Source: Euleptes europaea
Lineage: Eukaryota > Chordata > Lepidosauria > Squamata > Sphaerodactylidae
DNA length: 64,000 nucleotides
Assembly (NCBI RefSeq): GCF_029931775.1
Contig: NC_079325.1
Location: 53,862,286 to 53,926,285, forward strand
Direction: 5' to 3'
Below, piece by piece: positions 1-13,200 of the stretch (positions are counted from its first letter, which is position 1; every line of letters begins with the position of its first letter). A model generated the notes under the pieces. It was not told the origin of the DNA. It did not search any database and saw only the letters and a program-made list of their open reading frames with translations. The position numbers and the translations under genes were made by a program.

Positions 1-600
1 TAAGTCCCCACTCGATCTTTGGGACTGCAGTATTCCATGATGCCAGATCTGGAGCCCAAATGTGGTGATTATTAGATCAGTGAGTGAACTTCAGCCCTTC
101 TCATCTCTTCTCTTCCCTCTGCCCATATACATCTCTCTCTGCCAGTATCCTTTTTTGGGACATTGAATCCCTTATAACCCCCACATTTGATACCTGACAT
201 CTCTAGTTTCCCAGTGTTGAAAAGAGCTTGCAATGCCCGAGATTCTGGTGAGCTGCTGTCCATTGGAGAAGGCAACACTGAGCTAGATGGATCTGTGGTC
301 TGCCTTGCCATAAGGCAGCTTTTGATGTTGTTTTGCCACTCTTTGTTTCCTTTCTGGCCTCTCTCCCACCTCTCTTTTTGGATCACTGCCTTGTTCAGGT
401 CTCCTTTCTTTGCCTCTGGCTTCTCCTCCCTTCCCAAGCTCTGCTTCTGGCCCTGCTACTGTGAAGGACTTAAGCGACAGTTCCAGTGGCAGCCAGAAGC
501 CCTTGGGTCTGGAGCCGCTCAGCTGGTGGCTGGAGAAAGTATTGTTGCCTCTCCATGACAAGCAAACTGCTTGGCCAATTGCTTCATGACCACAAAAACT
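1..600. other. MIGA2 intron, nothing recognised
   Basis: No exon, repeat or RNA gene could be supported. ORFs on both strands here overlap one another and lack splice sites that would join the MIGA2 frame. Confidence 0.4.
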
Positions 601-745
601 CTATTGAATTTTTGTCTCACTGAGGACAACATATATCATTTCCCCCATTTTAGCCTCACCACAGCCCTGCGAGGTAGATTAAGCGAAGATAGATGACCGA
701 GTTCTAGTCCAGCACTCTAACCGTGACACCACACTTGGCTGTTCT
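601..745 (-). repeat. tRNA-derived SINE remnant (family C)
   Basis: On the minus strand this is an old copy of the SINE whose head reads like gtggtgtagtggttagagtg and whose body has the 'cctcacagggttgttgtgag' type region. Only the middle and head remain. Confidence 0.5.
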
Positions 746-1208
746 AAAAGCTCTTAACTGATGTCAGGGGACGCATTGATTCCTTGTAGTTTCCTCAGGG
801 CAGCTGCAGCTGCTGTTCCTCACCCAGAAAGCCTGAAACATCTTGAGGGGGCTGACAGACTTTGGGAAGTGGCGCTCCTCACATTTCATCTCTTTTTGGC
901 ACCTTTTTGCATCAAAGAACAAGGATGAGGGGAGCAGTTCTCAGTGCCTCTTCCTAGCATTGGAATGCATTTTGGGGGGCTGGTTTGCCAAAATCTGAGT
1001 CTGAGCATTCTCTGGAAGTGGTGCAAAACTGCTTACTTTGGTGGGTTCTTGGTGCTGGAAGGATAGCTTGAGGTTTCAGTTGTGAGCCTGTTTTTTGGGA
1101 GCTTAAAACCCACTGAGCTAGGAAATATTGTGAATATTGGTTTGGAAGGGATAATGATGGGTATGATCTAGCTGACCTGAAGCACTGTTTGTTGTATATT
1201 TTAAGCAG

Positions 1209-4200
1209 GAATCCCAGAAAAAAGAGTTTGCAGAAAAGCTTGAGTCTCTCTTACACCGGGCTTATAACCTCCAGGAAGAGTTTGGCTCGACATTTCCTGC
1301 TGACAGCATGCTGCTAGACCTTGGTAAGTGGTGCTGGTGGCCAGCTTGTAGAATATATTTTCTAGCATTTTCCTCCTTTCCACGAGGTCTAGAACCCTGT
1401 TTCTTATAACTTTGGAGTTTCTCACCTGGCCTGGTCATTTGCGTTTTAATTCCAAAGGTTGCTGCTGGGATTGTCTTGGCCACTTCCTTGCAATTTGATC
1501 AGTAATAGATCAACAGCGGAATAAATTTCCTTAAAATAAAAGCAATGGAAATAAAACATTGCCCTCTTGTTTACACTAGACTTAAAAATATTGCTAGTTA
1601 ATGTGTACTAAGCACAATTAAAATTCTGCAGAAGGCTGTCAAAATTCTGTGCCAAAAAATGTGGGAATTCTGCAGTAGGGGGGTATGCTTTGTGCAGACT
1701 GAACACATTTACCTAATTCTGGTTTTGTTAGTCATAGGAAGGGCAACGAGAGATCTTACTCAGCCACCCCCTGGCTTCTGAAATGTCACCAGTTGTTGCT
1801 ACACAGCAAGTGTGCATATTTTCAAATCAACAGCAGTTAGAAACTCACTTTTCAAAAAAGGGTGGCATACATCAACCTCCATCCAACATTTTCTCCTCAC
1901 AACAATGCTGTGATGTAGTTTAGGCTGAGAGTGGCACATGACTGGCTTAAGCATCATGGCAAAGAGGGCTCCCCGGATCCTAGTCCAACACTCTAACCAA
2001 GCACGTTTCCCATTAGTTTCTCACAAACAGTCCACTCCTATCCAGTCCCATATGTTCCAGTGTAGCTTACTCCCAATTATGCGTGCTTAAGATTGCAGCC
2101 TTAGCTGGTTGGATGTAGCAAGTGCTTTTTTTCCACAACGCACTTCTGTATCCTATCTTATCTTTTTTATCTTGCCCTTTTTCCAAGGCCGTGTACGCGA
2201 TTCTCCTTGCCTCCATTTTCAACCACCCTGTGAGGTTGAATAGGCTGAGAGAATGTGATTGGTTGACGGTCAGCAAATCAGCTTCATGACTGAATGGGGA
2301 TTTGAGCCTGGGTTTCCCAGACCTAGCCTGACACTCCCGGTCTTGGTATGCATCCTTTCATTTCTCGCTTTCCCAGAAAGAACACTTATGCTCCCACTGA
2401 CAGAAGAATCGCTGAGACTTCGGGCGGATGATGAAGATAGCTTGACCTCTGAGGATTCTTTCTTCTCTGCTGCTGAGGTGCCTCAATCTCTGTCCTTTCA
2501 CCACAGTTGTTTTCCATGTTGACTGGTCTGCCACTGCACACTTGAATGTTGTGGAAACCAGAGTGCCGCAGAGGATTGTGGGGTTCATTTTAGGGTGTAC
2601 ACTTGAGCCACCCGGCACCTGTTGGGCCTCCTCATGGCTCTGTGTGAAATGACACTGTAGTCCACTCAGCATTCTCTGTGTGCCATTCTTTGCTGGCAAA
2701 ATGGTAATGAGTAACCTTGTTACAGTGAACGTATATACATCATGTACATCTGTTAGTAAGAAAAAGCCCGCGCATGTTCACACTAAATATACAACCAGGG
2801 AGCAGTACCTGATAAATGTGAGATTAAATTGTACGTCTAGCTGCTCATGCACTGACAGTAAGGCCCTCCTGGCTCCCTCATGGATTGTATTTTCATCCAC
2901 TGTAATGTGAAAACAGGGATCATAATGTGAGGGACCACATCCTGATCTTCCTCCAAGGCTTCGTCTAAATGAAAATAATCAAAATGCTAATTATTTGGAT
3001 GGTTTAGGGGAAAGGCTCATTTTTATCCTTAGTCCAGGAAGAGAAAGAACAGGGGCAGGGCAGTGTAGAATCATAGAGTTGGAAGGGACCACTAGAGTCA
3101 TCTAGTCCAACCACCTGCACAATGCAGGAAATTCACAACTACCTCCCCCCCAAACCCCCAGGGACCCCTACTCCATGCCCAGAAGGTGGCAAATAGAACC
3201 TTCCAGGATCCCTGGCCAATCTGGCCTGGAGGAAAATTGCTTCCTGACCCCAAAGTGGCTATTGACACTACCCTGGGCATGCAAGAAAGGCCATGAGAGC
3301 CAAACATTGACGCAGCCCTTCCTGCCCTCCCTTTCATGATGTGCCTAAGTTCACAGAATCAGCATTGCTGACAGATGGCCATCTAGCTTCTGCTTAAAAA
3401 CCTTCAAGGAAGGAGAGCCCACCACCTCCCGAGGAAGCCTGTTCCACTGAGGCTAGACACACAGCATGCATTCTCAAGGGACCCTAAGAAGGACCCTCAA
3501 GAAATAAAATCATTGGTCACTAGCTCTGATAATGATAAGAAAGAGGGCCTTTTGTGTTTCGTGCATTGGACGAGACCACAGTAGATTTTCTTCCAGACCA
3601 AGGAACTAACCCACAGGCAAGGGCAATGGGATTCTTCCCCCTACATCTTTCCCTGCACTCCATTCAAGTGTCATATCTCCAAAAAATGCTTTGGCTCTTG
3701 GCTTCATGCTTTGCACAATGAATGATTTGACTGAAGTCCAAGATCTGTTGATGTGACGGTATCAAAGGTTCTTCCTTTTCCCTGCTCTCTTTTGGCACAG
3801 CTCTTTGATTCTCTGCAGATGGGAGAAATACCTTTTCAGCTCTCCAAGCCAGCTGCTGCCTATGAAGAAGCTCTGCAGTTGGTGAAGGAAGGAAGGGTTT
3901 CATGCAGGACACTACGGTGAGCGACAGGTTGCAACGAACGGCTGAGTGGATGGTTTCGAAGCACTTGCTGCTGTAGAACTGCCTGAGCCGTGGCAGGATG
4001 GCAGGCCGCTCACGGAATGTCCAGTGTGGGCTACTCTAAGGGTGCTTCCACACATGCTGAATAATGCCCTTCTGATCCACTTTCAATGCACTTTAATGAT
4101 CATTTGCAAGTGGCTTTTGCCATTTCACACAGTAATATCCAGCTGCTAAGATGATTAAAAGTGCATTATTTGGCATGTGTGAAAGCGCCTTAAATTTGTT

Positions 4201-7200
4201 CACATACATGAAGCTGACTCAAGTATCTAGTTCAATGTTGTCTACACAGACAGGCCTCTTCAAGGTCTCAATAAGGCTGGAAAAGACCACTGCATAACTT
4301 GAATGCTATACACACTTCAGCACTGAGCTGTGGCTCCTTGCAACACCAGTCTATTTTACAGGGCTGTTGTGAAGATTACCACAGGCCGAACAACACATTG
4401 CACAGTGCTTTCACCTCCTGACTCCCATGTCTGCCACAGGGGCCTTTCGACCAGGTGTATTCTGGGAGCTCCATGCTCAGAACTTAAGTCCTAGGCATGT
4501 GGGAGATCAGGAATTGCAGGCACACACCATTTTCCTAGCCTGAAATGGCCCCGGGGAGCTGCTCTTTGTCCAACTGGGGAAACCTATGTGTAGCCCATGA
4601 GTACACATTGAGTTTCCCCAGCAGGGTAAATAGCAACTCTCTGGGTCCGTTTTAGGTTGGGAAAAGCATGCAGGAGGAAAGGTTTAAGACCCCTCTCCCT
4701 GTACCTCATGGTCAAAATCTGAACTGGTTGCCCTTTATACCTGGAATTTAATTTCTGTGTGTGAAATCCCCAGGGTATGTTTGGTCAACAAGATTTGTCA
4801 TGGACCTGGGTGGGGGACAAGAACATGATGTTGTTAAATTAACGCCTGAGATAATAGAAGAGTTGGTTTTTATATGCCGACTTTCTCTACCACTTAAGGA
4901 AGACTCAAACTGGCTTACAATCACCTTCCCTTCCACCTCCCCACAATGGACACCCTGTGAGGTGGGTGGGGCTGAGAGAGTTCTTAATAGAACTGTGACG
5001 AGCCCAAGATCACCCAGCTGGCTTCATGTGGAGAAGTGGGGAAACAAATCCAGTTCACCAGATTAGCCTCCACCGCTCATGTGGAGGAGTGGGGAATCAA
5101 ACTTGGTTCTCCAGATCAGAGTCCACCACTTCAAACCACCGCTCTTAACCACTACACCACGCTGGCTCTCAGGCTGCGTATCCCTTATCCGGACTACTCG
5201 GGACCAGAAGTGTTCCATATTTCAGATCTTTTCATATTCTGGAATATTTGCATATACATAATGAGATAACTTGGGGATGGGACCCAAGTCTAAACATGAA
5301 ATTCATTTGTTTTATATAAACTTTATACACATAGCCTGAATGTAATTTTAAATAATGTTGTGTACATTGAAAGCAAATTTGCATGCTGCTGAGGACCTGT
5401 GAGTAATGCCTACATGTTGGCTCAAAAAGTCTGGTTTTCGGGTCAGTCCAGATATCAGATGTCCAGATAAGAGATACTCAACCTGTATAGGCAGAGCATT
5501 TGGAACACTTAAGCATCCTATAAATGCTCATTCTGCTTCACTGAGTGGGTCTTCAAGAGTCTTTTGCCCTTGTGACTTGTGATGACTCCCTAGAATGGAA
5601 GCACGACCACATCCACGCCATTGCTCAGCGAGGGAAAGTCTTCCTGCAGGTAGAAAATCAGCACAACAGAGAGTGAGCTTGGCTAGAGTTTTTCTCCTTT
5701 ATGTGCCAGTCGTGTACATGCAAGGAGTCTTGCTTTCCCCCCCCCCATTGGGGGGCATTCAAAAATGGTATCACTCCTGACCCTCCCCACCCCTGCTGAG
5801 TCTGAAGAAATATAATCCACTCTACTACCTCATTTTGTTGCAAGTATAGATCAGGCCTGAATTGCTGAGTTGGCAAGTGTGGCTTGAGCTACTGGTAGCT
5901 GGAACTATTGGTTGTCTACTACTTGATTATCTTTTATACCTCATAATTTCACCTAAGTCAGCCTTCCAGCACTGCCTTCAATGGATATTAACACAAATAA
6001 ACAAAAACCCAGTGATTTATAAAGCCTGTCACAGTGGAGTTTGTAACACCCCACTGTTTTTTCTTCTAGAACAGAGCTGTTAGGCTGCTACAACAATCAC
6101 GACTTCCTGGCAAAGCTCCACTGTGTCAGGCAAGCTTTTCAGGTGAGTTTTCCAATCCCTGAAGTGTTCGTCTACTAGCTTTTCTTTGGATAGAGTTATC
6201 TTCCATGGCTTCTCTAAGTTACTCCAACATTTCTTCCCCCTCCATGAAAAGAGTCTCTGCCCCCCACCCCCACTGTGAACTGGGCGGTCTCTTTGCAGGA
6301 ACTTCTTCAGACTGAGAACAATCAGACGTTTTTTGGGGAAGTTGGCAAACGCATGGTATTGGGACTGATGACCAAGGCTGAAAAGGTAGGAGGCTTGTAA
6401 TAGGTAAAAGGGCTTGCATTCATATCCTCTTGAAGACCATCTTCCCAGTTTTTCTGGGTGGTGGTACACAAAATGAGTTCAAAAGCCTCTTTTTTCTTCC
6501 CTTGAGGGCTAAGCTGCTTTGGGGCGAGATCCCCTCCAAGCTACAATTACAGTGGCATTTTCTCTGAAGTGGTAAACTTTCTGTGCTGTAAATCATGGGC
6601 AAGCAGTGAGGCAGAGGAAAAAGCTGAGCCAGTTTACCCAGAGATGCCCAGGAGGGCCCCAGTGGCTGGAGAAGGTAGCTCTGCTTCCCTTTTAGAAACC
6701 CAAGAAGGCATCTGTTCACTGAGGTTATCTGGGTGATGGGGTAAGGGTCTCATGGGAAGGAGACAGGGGAAGTAGTCCACACCATCCTAGATTTTGTACT
6801 TGATGATAAGTACTTTTGACACAGCCTTCCTGACTTATTGACATGAAATGGGGCAGGTTCAACATGTCCTCTTCTGACCCCCCCGCCCCAAAGACAGCAT
6901 TAAAATTTTATAGGCTTTATAGCCACAACACAAATGCCTCCCTTTACCCACTAACCTTCCTCTGTATGTTTTTTTTAATCTCCCCACAAGAACACCAAGG
7001 GTTTCCTGGAGAGCTATGATGAAATGCTGCGCTACACGCTGAGACAAGAGACTTGGCTGACTACTCAGAAGGAGCTGGAAGGACGAGGGGTTTGTGCAAC
7101 TCTTTCTCTAGGGGGAGCCCATTTACAACAGGTTGCCCTGGAGGAACACAGCAGGTGTACAAGTTGATTTGCAGTAAATCCAGAGCTGTGCATTTTGCAC

Positions 7201-10200
7201 TGTTATGGGGAATTTTGTACTCTGATTCACTTTGAAAGTGGGAGTTTCTTTTATTTATATTTATTTATATTTTATATTATAGATTCATATTTTAGATTTA
7301 TAAAATAGAGTTACAATGTAAATGTTTATTGATACGGCACCAGCCAGACAACTATAAATATATACTCTTATAAAATACAAAGGTATAAGGCGCCTGGCAT
7401 ACTCATAATAATATAAAATTCCTTACATAGCGAGAAGTTAAAAGATTAATATTCATTTACGTTTCTGAGGCCCACTCTATGAGCAAATGATTTACAAATG
7501 AATGCACAAAATTTAGCACCCTGCTTTGTGACTGATGCATCCCCCTCCCAAAGTAAGTACTTGGTTTTTCCCTCTTCAGAGCTAGCAATAGTTTTTTTTA
7601 AGTGAGGGAACTATGAACTTTAGTCTAGCTTCCTCATTAAAGGGACACTTAAGGAAAGTATGTTCGACTGTGTAGATTTCTCCCAACTTGCAGGGGCAGA
7701 GTCTCTCTGATCTCGGTACCTTCTTATATCTACCTTCTAAAATTGCTGAAGGTAGGGCTGCGCATCTTGCCAGTGTAAAGGCCCTCCTATACTTATTCAC
7801 CTCTAGTAGGGATAAATACTCTGCTGGTGCTAGGACAAATCTAGACCTGTCAGGTGCCATAAATGCTGGGGAGTTCGCGAGGTCTATCTGGCGTTCAGTG
7901 TCAAATAGCCTTTGCTTGATTTCTTGCTTTGCCCACTCCCTGCTCAACTCCAGCAGACTTACAGGGACAAATCCTCGGATGTTAATTCTCCCCATAGTTG
8001 ACTGCCACCACCTGGATTTAAAGTTTTCACTGCAGAGTAGCGGAAAGAGCCCTTCTGTGGCCCAATGTACTTTCAGCCAGAGGAGAATGGAAGAAAGAGC
8101 AATCCTGGCCTCCACCTTCAGAGTGCCTTCCTCTAGCCTAATCCATGAGTTTGAGATGCAACAGGAGAGTTGGAAAATTGCCCTAAGAAACTTAGATTGG
8201 ACTCTCTCCAATGGCACAAAACTGGACGACGGTGGCCCCAGTAAGGTTCCACACAACATCTGGGCAATCGACTTCGCCAGAAATAATTTTAGGGCAGCCA
8301 AATTTAGGGCGACCAAACTCGCTGCTGACCTATGGTGTTCTACACGTAGTCCAGATTCCTGAAAGGACACCCCCAGATATTTAATGGCCTTTACCTGCTC
8401 GATTCTGTTCCAGCCTATAGACCAGGTATAATCCTTTCTGTGCCTGCCGAAGGCCATCACTTTAGTTTTCTTGTCATTGATTGAAAGTGACTCCCTAGTG
8501 CAATATTCGGCCAAGCTAGCCAAAGCTCTTCTCATGCCAACCGGTGTCTTTGATAGAATCACAACATCATCTGCATAAGGAAGGGCAGGAATGCTTTGAA
8601 GTGCCAGATTTTTGGGGGTGAAAGGCTGGAGAATTTAGGTAGCTTATGAGATTATTAATATAGTAAATGAAGAGCATCGGTGTTAACAAGCAGCCCTGTC
8701 TGACTCCTTTGGAGGTTTCAATAGGGTTTGTAAGAGAACCATTTCTATTGCACCTGACTCTGATTGCCGTCTGCACATGAAGGGCACGCATAAGGTACAG
8801 CGCCTTCCGTCTATGGGGGATGCTTCTAATTTGGCCCATAGCCGATAAAATAGAGTTATGTGGCTTCTTGGCACCTGGGGTGAAAATTGTGGGTGTTACT
8901 TTAATCAGGGTTGAAAATGAAATTGGTGCCCGTTTTTGCTTTTTAAAAGACATTAAAATGCTGTAAAATGAAAAGAATTAAACAAGCAGACAGTAAGGAA
9001 AAGTTCGTATGTTGCTACACAATACAGTTTGATTGCAGAATGGCAAACTGGATCTTTGTGCATGTCTTTGAAACAAGCTTCTAGTGCAGTGATGGCGAAC
9101 CTTTTAGAGACTGAGTGCCCAAACTGCAACCCAAAACCCACTTATATATTGCAGAGTGCCAACACGGCAATTTAACCTGAAGAATCCCCCTGAAGGAACC
9201 ATGCAAAATAACAGCGGCGGGTTAGCTATGCACATGCTAATGGCTATGCAAACAGGAACAAAGGAGCAGGCGAGTGGGAGGGGTGGAATTTCTCCTTTTG
9301 CTTCGAGACCGTGAATAGGCAGTTTTAAATTCGCATTTTAAAAAAGAGCTTTTAGCGAACATCAAAACTGACCATGCATAAATGGCCAGGGTATCTGTTG
9401 TGGGGAGGGGAAGGTGATTGAAAGCCGCTTTGATTCTTCCTTAAGTGGTAGAGAAAGTCGGCATATAAAAAACAACTCTTCTTCAAAGTGAAACTTTATA
9501 TTTGTAACTGAACCATCAGGAAAAGAGGTAAATGATTGGGGGAGAGACACCTGGCAACCCTAAGGCAAATATATGAAGCAAAACCTGCTCTATATTCAGA
9601 GGGTTCCGTCCGGAAAAAAACTCTGCAGGGGGGCTTATTGTTGAGTTCTGAGGATCTGGATGGGGAAAATGTGCATCTGAATGGCAAATCCAATGCAAAA
9701 CCTCCCATTCATAAATGGCCAATAACCCCCCATGCAGAGTTTTGAATCAAACATTGCTTCCCCCCCCCCCGGGCCCCGACCTCCTCGCCGCCCGCCTTGG
9801 CGCTGCCGGCCCTCGAGCGCGCATTCAAAACCCGGCCGCGCTGTGAGGGGAGGGGGAGGGTGGCGCTTTACCTCACACACCACCTCTCTTGTGTGGGGGG
9901 GAATAAACCTGAAATGGGGCGGTGAGGAGAGGCTTCGTGGTCGACTTTTGGTGGGGGTGGAGCCTCCTCTGCCGGCATAATAAGGTCTTGGGGGCGGGAC
10001 TAGAGGGAGGGCTGAAACATCCTGCCCTCCTCCCCACGCCCCCAGCCAAGTCCTCTGACTGGCGCAGGACCGACCGGGCGGCAGGGCTACAGCTGGGGTG
10101 CGGCGGCGCGCCACCGCATCTCTGCGCTCCGTCTTCTCCCGGCTGTCGGCTTGCCGGTTCCTCACCCCATCCCTCGGGAAGTGGGCTTGCTCTCTCTCCA

Positions 10201-13200
10201 CCTCTTCCATTCGTCGCTGCCTCGCCCATCTGGACTTTCGGTCCCATCCCGAGCCACTTACCCGCGTGGCGGCAGAGAGGGCTACGCGTGCTGAGTCGGG
10301 CACACGCGTGCCATAGGTTCGCCAACACGGTTCTAGTGTTTAGGAGACAGAAGGCTCTGAAGTGTGCAAATATGCACAATCTCATAAGGAAGTTTGAATC
10401 AGACTAAGGGTTCACTAAGCCCTACTGCCTTGTTTCCAATAGGTTCCAACCAGATATCTCCAGGAAGCACATAACCAGGGCCTAAAGGGAATGGCCCCTC
10501 ACCGGTTGTTTGTCCCCTAGCAACCAGCATTCAGAGAGATGCTAACTGTGAATATGTAAATTTTGGTTTGCTAATGTGGCTAATAGCCATTGATAAGGCC
10601 TGTTTTTCCATGAATTCATCCAAACCATATTTTAAAGCTAGTTGAACTTGTGGCCATTACCATTTCCTGTGGCATGAATTTTGCAGGTTGGTGAAGTATT
10701 ACTTCCTTTTTGTTTGTCCTGAAAAGCTGGAAAACCTATTCAGAATGGATATGGAATAAGGTTCCTCTTAGTCCAAGGTAGATCTCAAATAATCTATAGA
10801 ATTTGGGAGTCATGAAGATGCCTAGTTTAAACCTGCAAAATGCTTGCCATAATGGTCAGCACCTCCAGTAATTGGAAGAAAGCAAAGTTGTTGCAAGATG
10901 CCTCTTGCTCTCTTGTTCTTGCCTGTAACTGCATCTTTCTCTCTCTTTTTTGCCTGTGACAGGTAGTCTGCATGAATTTCTTTGACATTGTGCTGGACTT
11001 TATCCTCATGGATGCCTTTGAGGACTTGGAGAACCCACCATCTTCTGTGCTAGCTGTCCTGCGTAACCGCTGGCTTTCTGACAGCTTCAAAGAAACGGTG
11101 TGTCACTTTGCATCAGGGCACAGTTTAGCAGACTTTCAATCCAGGGTTTTCCAGTAGGGATGCAGTGAGATAACATAATATATGAAGCTGCCGTACATTC
11201 AGTCAGGCTGCCCAGTATTGTCTACTTGGAAAACTGGCTGGCAGCCAGAGAAAGCCCTTGCTGAAGACCTGCTGAGAACATTTCTAAACTGGGGACAGCA
11301 GTGATAAAAGCTTCGACACGCCTACAGGCACTGTGCCATTTGTCACAATCTAAGCTTTAAGGGACTGGACTACCTCACAGTAACCCAGTAAGAGCATGAA
11401 ACATAAGGTTTCCTTACATCAGGCTGCACTATTGTTTTGTCTAGTTCTGTATTGTCTAGCTGTCCAAAGTTTAGGCCTTTCTTGCTGTCTGAGATCCTTT
11501 AGCTGAAGATCAGCTAGAGTCAAGTCCAGTAGCACCTTAGATACCAACAAGATTTTCAGGGTACAAGCTTTCGAGAGTCAAAGCTCTCTTCTTCAGATAC
11601 TTTAGCTGAAGATGTAAGGGATTAAACCTACTGAACCCAGGGTGTGTGCTGTAGCAGTGAACTGTGGCCACTGCCAGCCACAGTTTCTTCCAAATTGTTT
11701 GGGAGCACATCTAGCTATGAGATAGCTAAAGATTAGAAGGTGTGGACCTGGTCAGTCTTTAGGTGGCAGGTCACTGCCTATAACTGGGCAACAAGCCTGA
11801 AGAAGGCAGCCTGTACCAGTGGTGCCATATCCAAGAGTGGAGAGCAAGGCTCATTTATTTGGAAAATGTTTTAAGTTGCTGCTTGGCTATAGGCTACTGG
11901 GGCAGCAACCTCATAGCCTAAAATCAACACTCGCCTAACATTAAAACTCTTAACAGCGTGAAAAGGACAGCTAAAACCAGTGAAGTAGTTAAGTACACAC
12001 ACACTCTCTACCCCAGTGGGAGAATGAGTGGGAAAACCTTGTTGCAATCGGTGAAATACCTGGGTGAATAAAAATGTTTTAGCTTGGTATCTGAAAGTGA
12101 TATCAATGTGCTAGGTGGAAAGGAGGGGGGATACTCCATGGACAAAGACCCTCTGCAGAAAATGCCCTTTCTCTGCTAACTGTCCACTTAATGATAGAAG
12201 CACACAGAGAAGGGCCTCAGCTGATGACCGACGTTAATGAACAGCCATGTATGGGTTCTATTGTTGTGGTTATTTGCGCAATGGGCTGCCCTTTGGGAGG
12301 GTGATTTTGCTGGTGCATAGCATTGTTAGGATTCGCAACAGAAAGGTGTGGGTCGAGTGAGCATCAAACCCCAGGTAAAACTACCATGCAGAAAAGACCA
12401 TACTAAACCATACATGGAGGAGTCCTGACTGTTGTGATTCTTGTATATAGAATATACCTTTTTTGGGAAGGGCAACATCATAAAACAGTGGTGGATTTTT
12501 ATTTCTTTACATTTCAGGCCCTTGCAACTGCTTGCTGGTCTGTTCTAAAAGCAAAGCGGCGACTTCTGATGGTAAGTAAAAAGGGAAATTCTGAGAGGGG
12601 GAGAATGCAAAATGTCTTCTGTGTGGCTGAGGACCTAGTGCAAAAGAAACCATTGTTTGCAGACTGGCAGAATGCCATCTCCAGAATGAATCCTTCCCTT
12701 GTCAGTATTAAGCTTGGTTTAGTTACATGAGCCCTGGCTGTGGCTAATTGGGTTGTCTGAAAACCATGGTTTGCAAACCCATTCCAAACCATGGTTAGTA
12801 TCTAGTGTGCAGATAAACTGGCATTAACCACTGTTAATTTGACCACTAAAACATGGTTCACGGTGGCCAGGGAATGTGAATTGGAGTAGAAAGTTTACAT
12901 AGTTCTGGTACTGGCTATTCGTTGATAAAAATGGCTAGTGTTGATGCAAATGGGACCAAGGTGAATTCTGAAAGGAGAAGGGAAGTAGTAGGGGAACCTC
13001 ATCTTGCTGCCCATGGCCCTGGGGAAACTGGGTTGTGCTCAGTTTTGAATAAGCAGAAATTTGATCTGAACAGTTCTTTGCTTCCCCCATGGCAGGTTCC
13101 AGATGGCTTCATCTCTCATTTCTACTCCGTATCGGAGCATGTCAGCCCTGTTCTCGCTTTTGGCTTTCTGGGGCCAAAGGAACATCTGCTGGAAGTCTGC

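Noticed and set aside
187-558. Possible upstream MIGA2 exon
   Set aside because: The translation does not resemble the expected segment before ESQKKEF, and no acceptor and donor pair with the right phase was found.
7688-8362. 224-codon plus-strand ORF
   Set aside because: It is antisense to the reverse-transcriptase LINE reading frame.
9635-10407. Overlapping ORFs of 160-220 codons on both strands
   Set aside because: They lie in the CpG-rich interior of a hAT-like element; open frames on both strands there reflect GC bias, and the composition is arginine/proline-rich without motifs.
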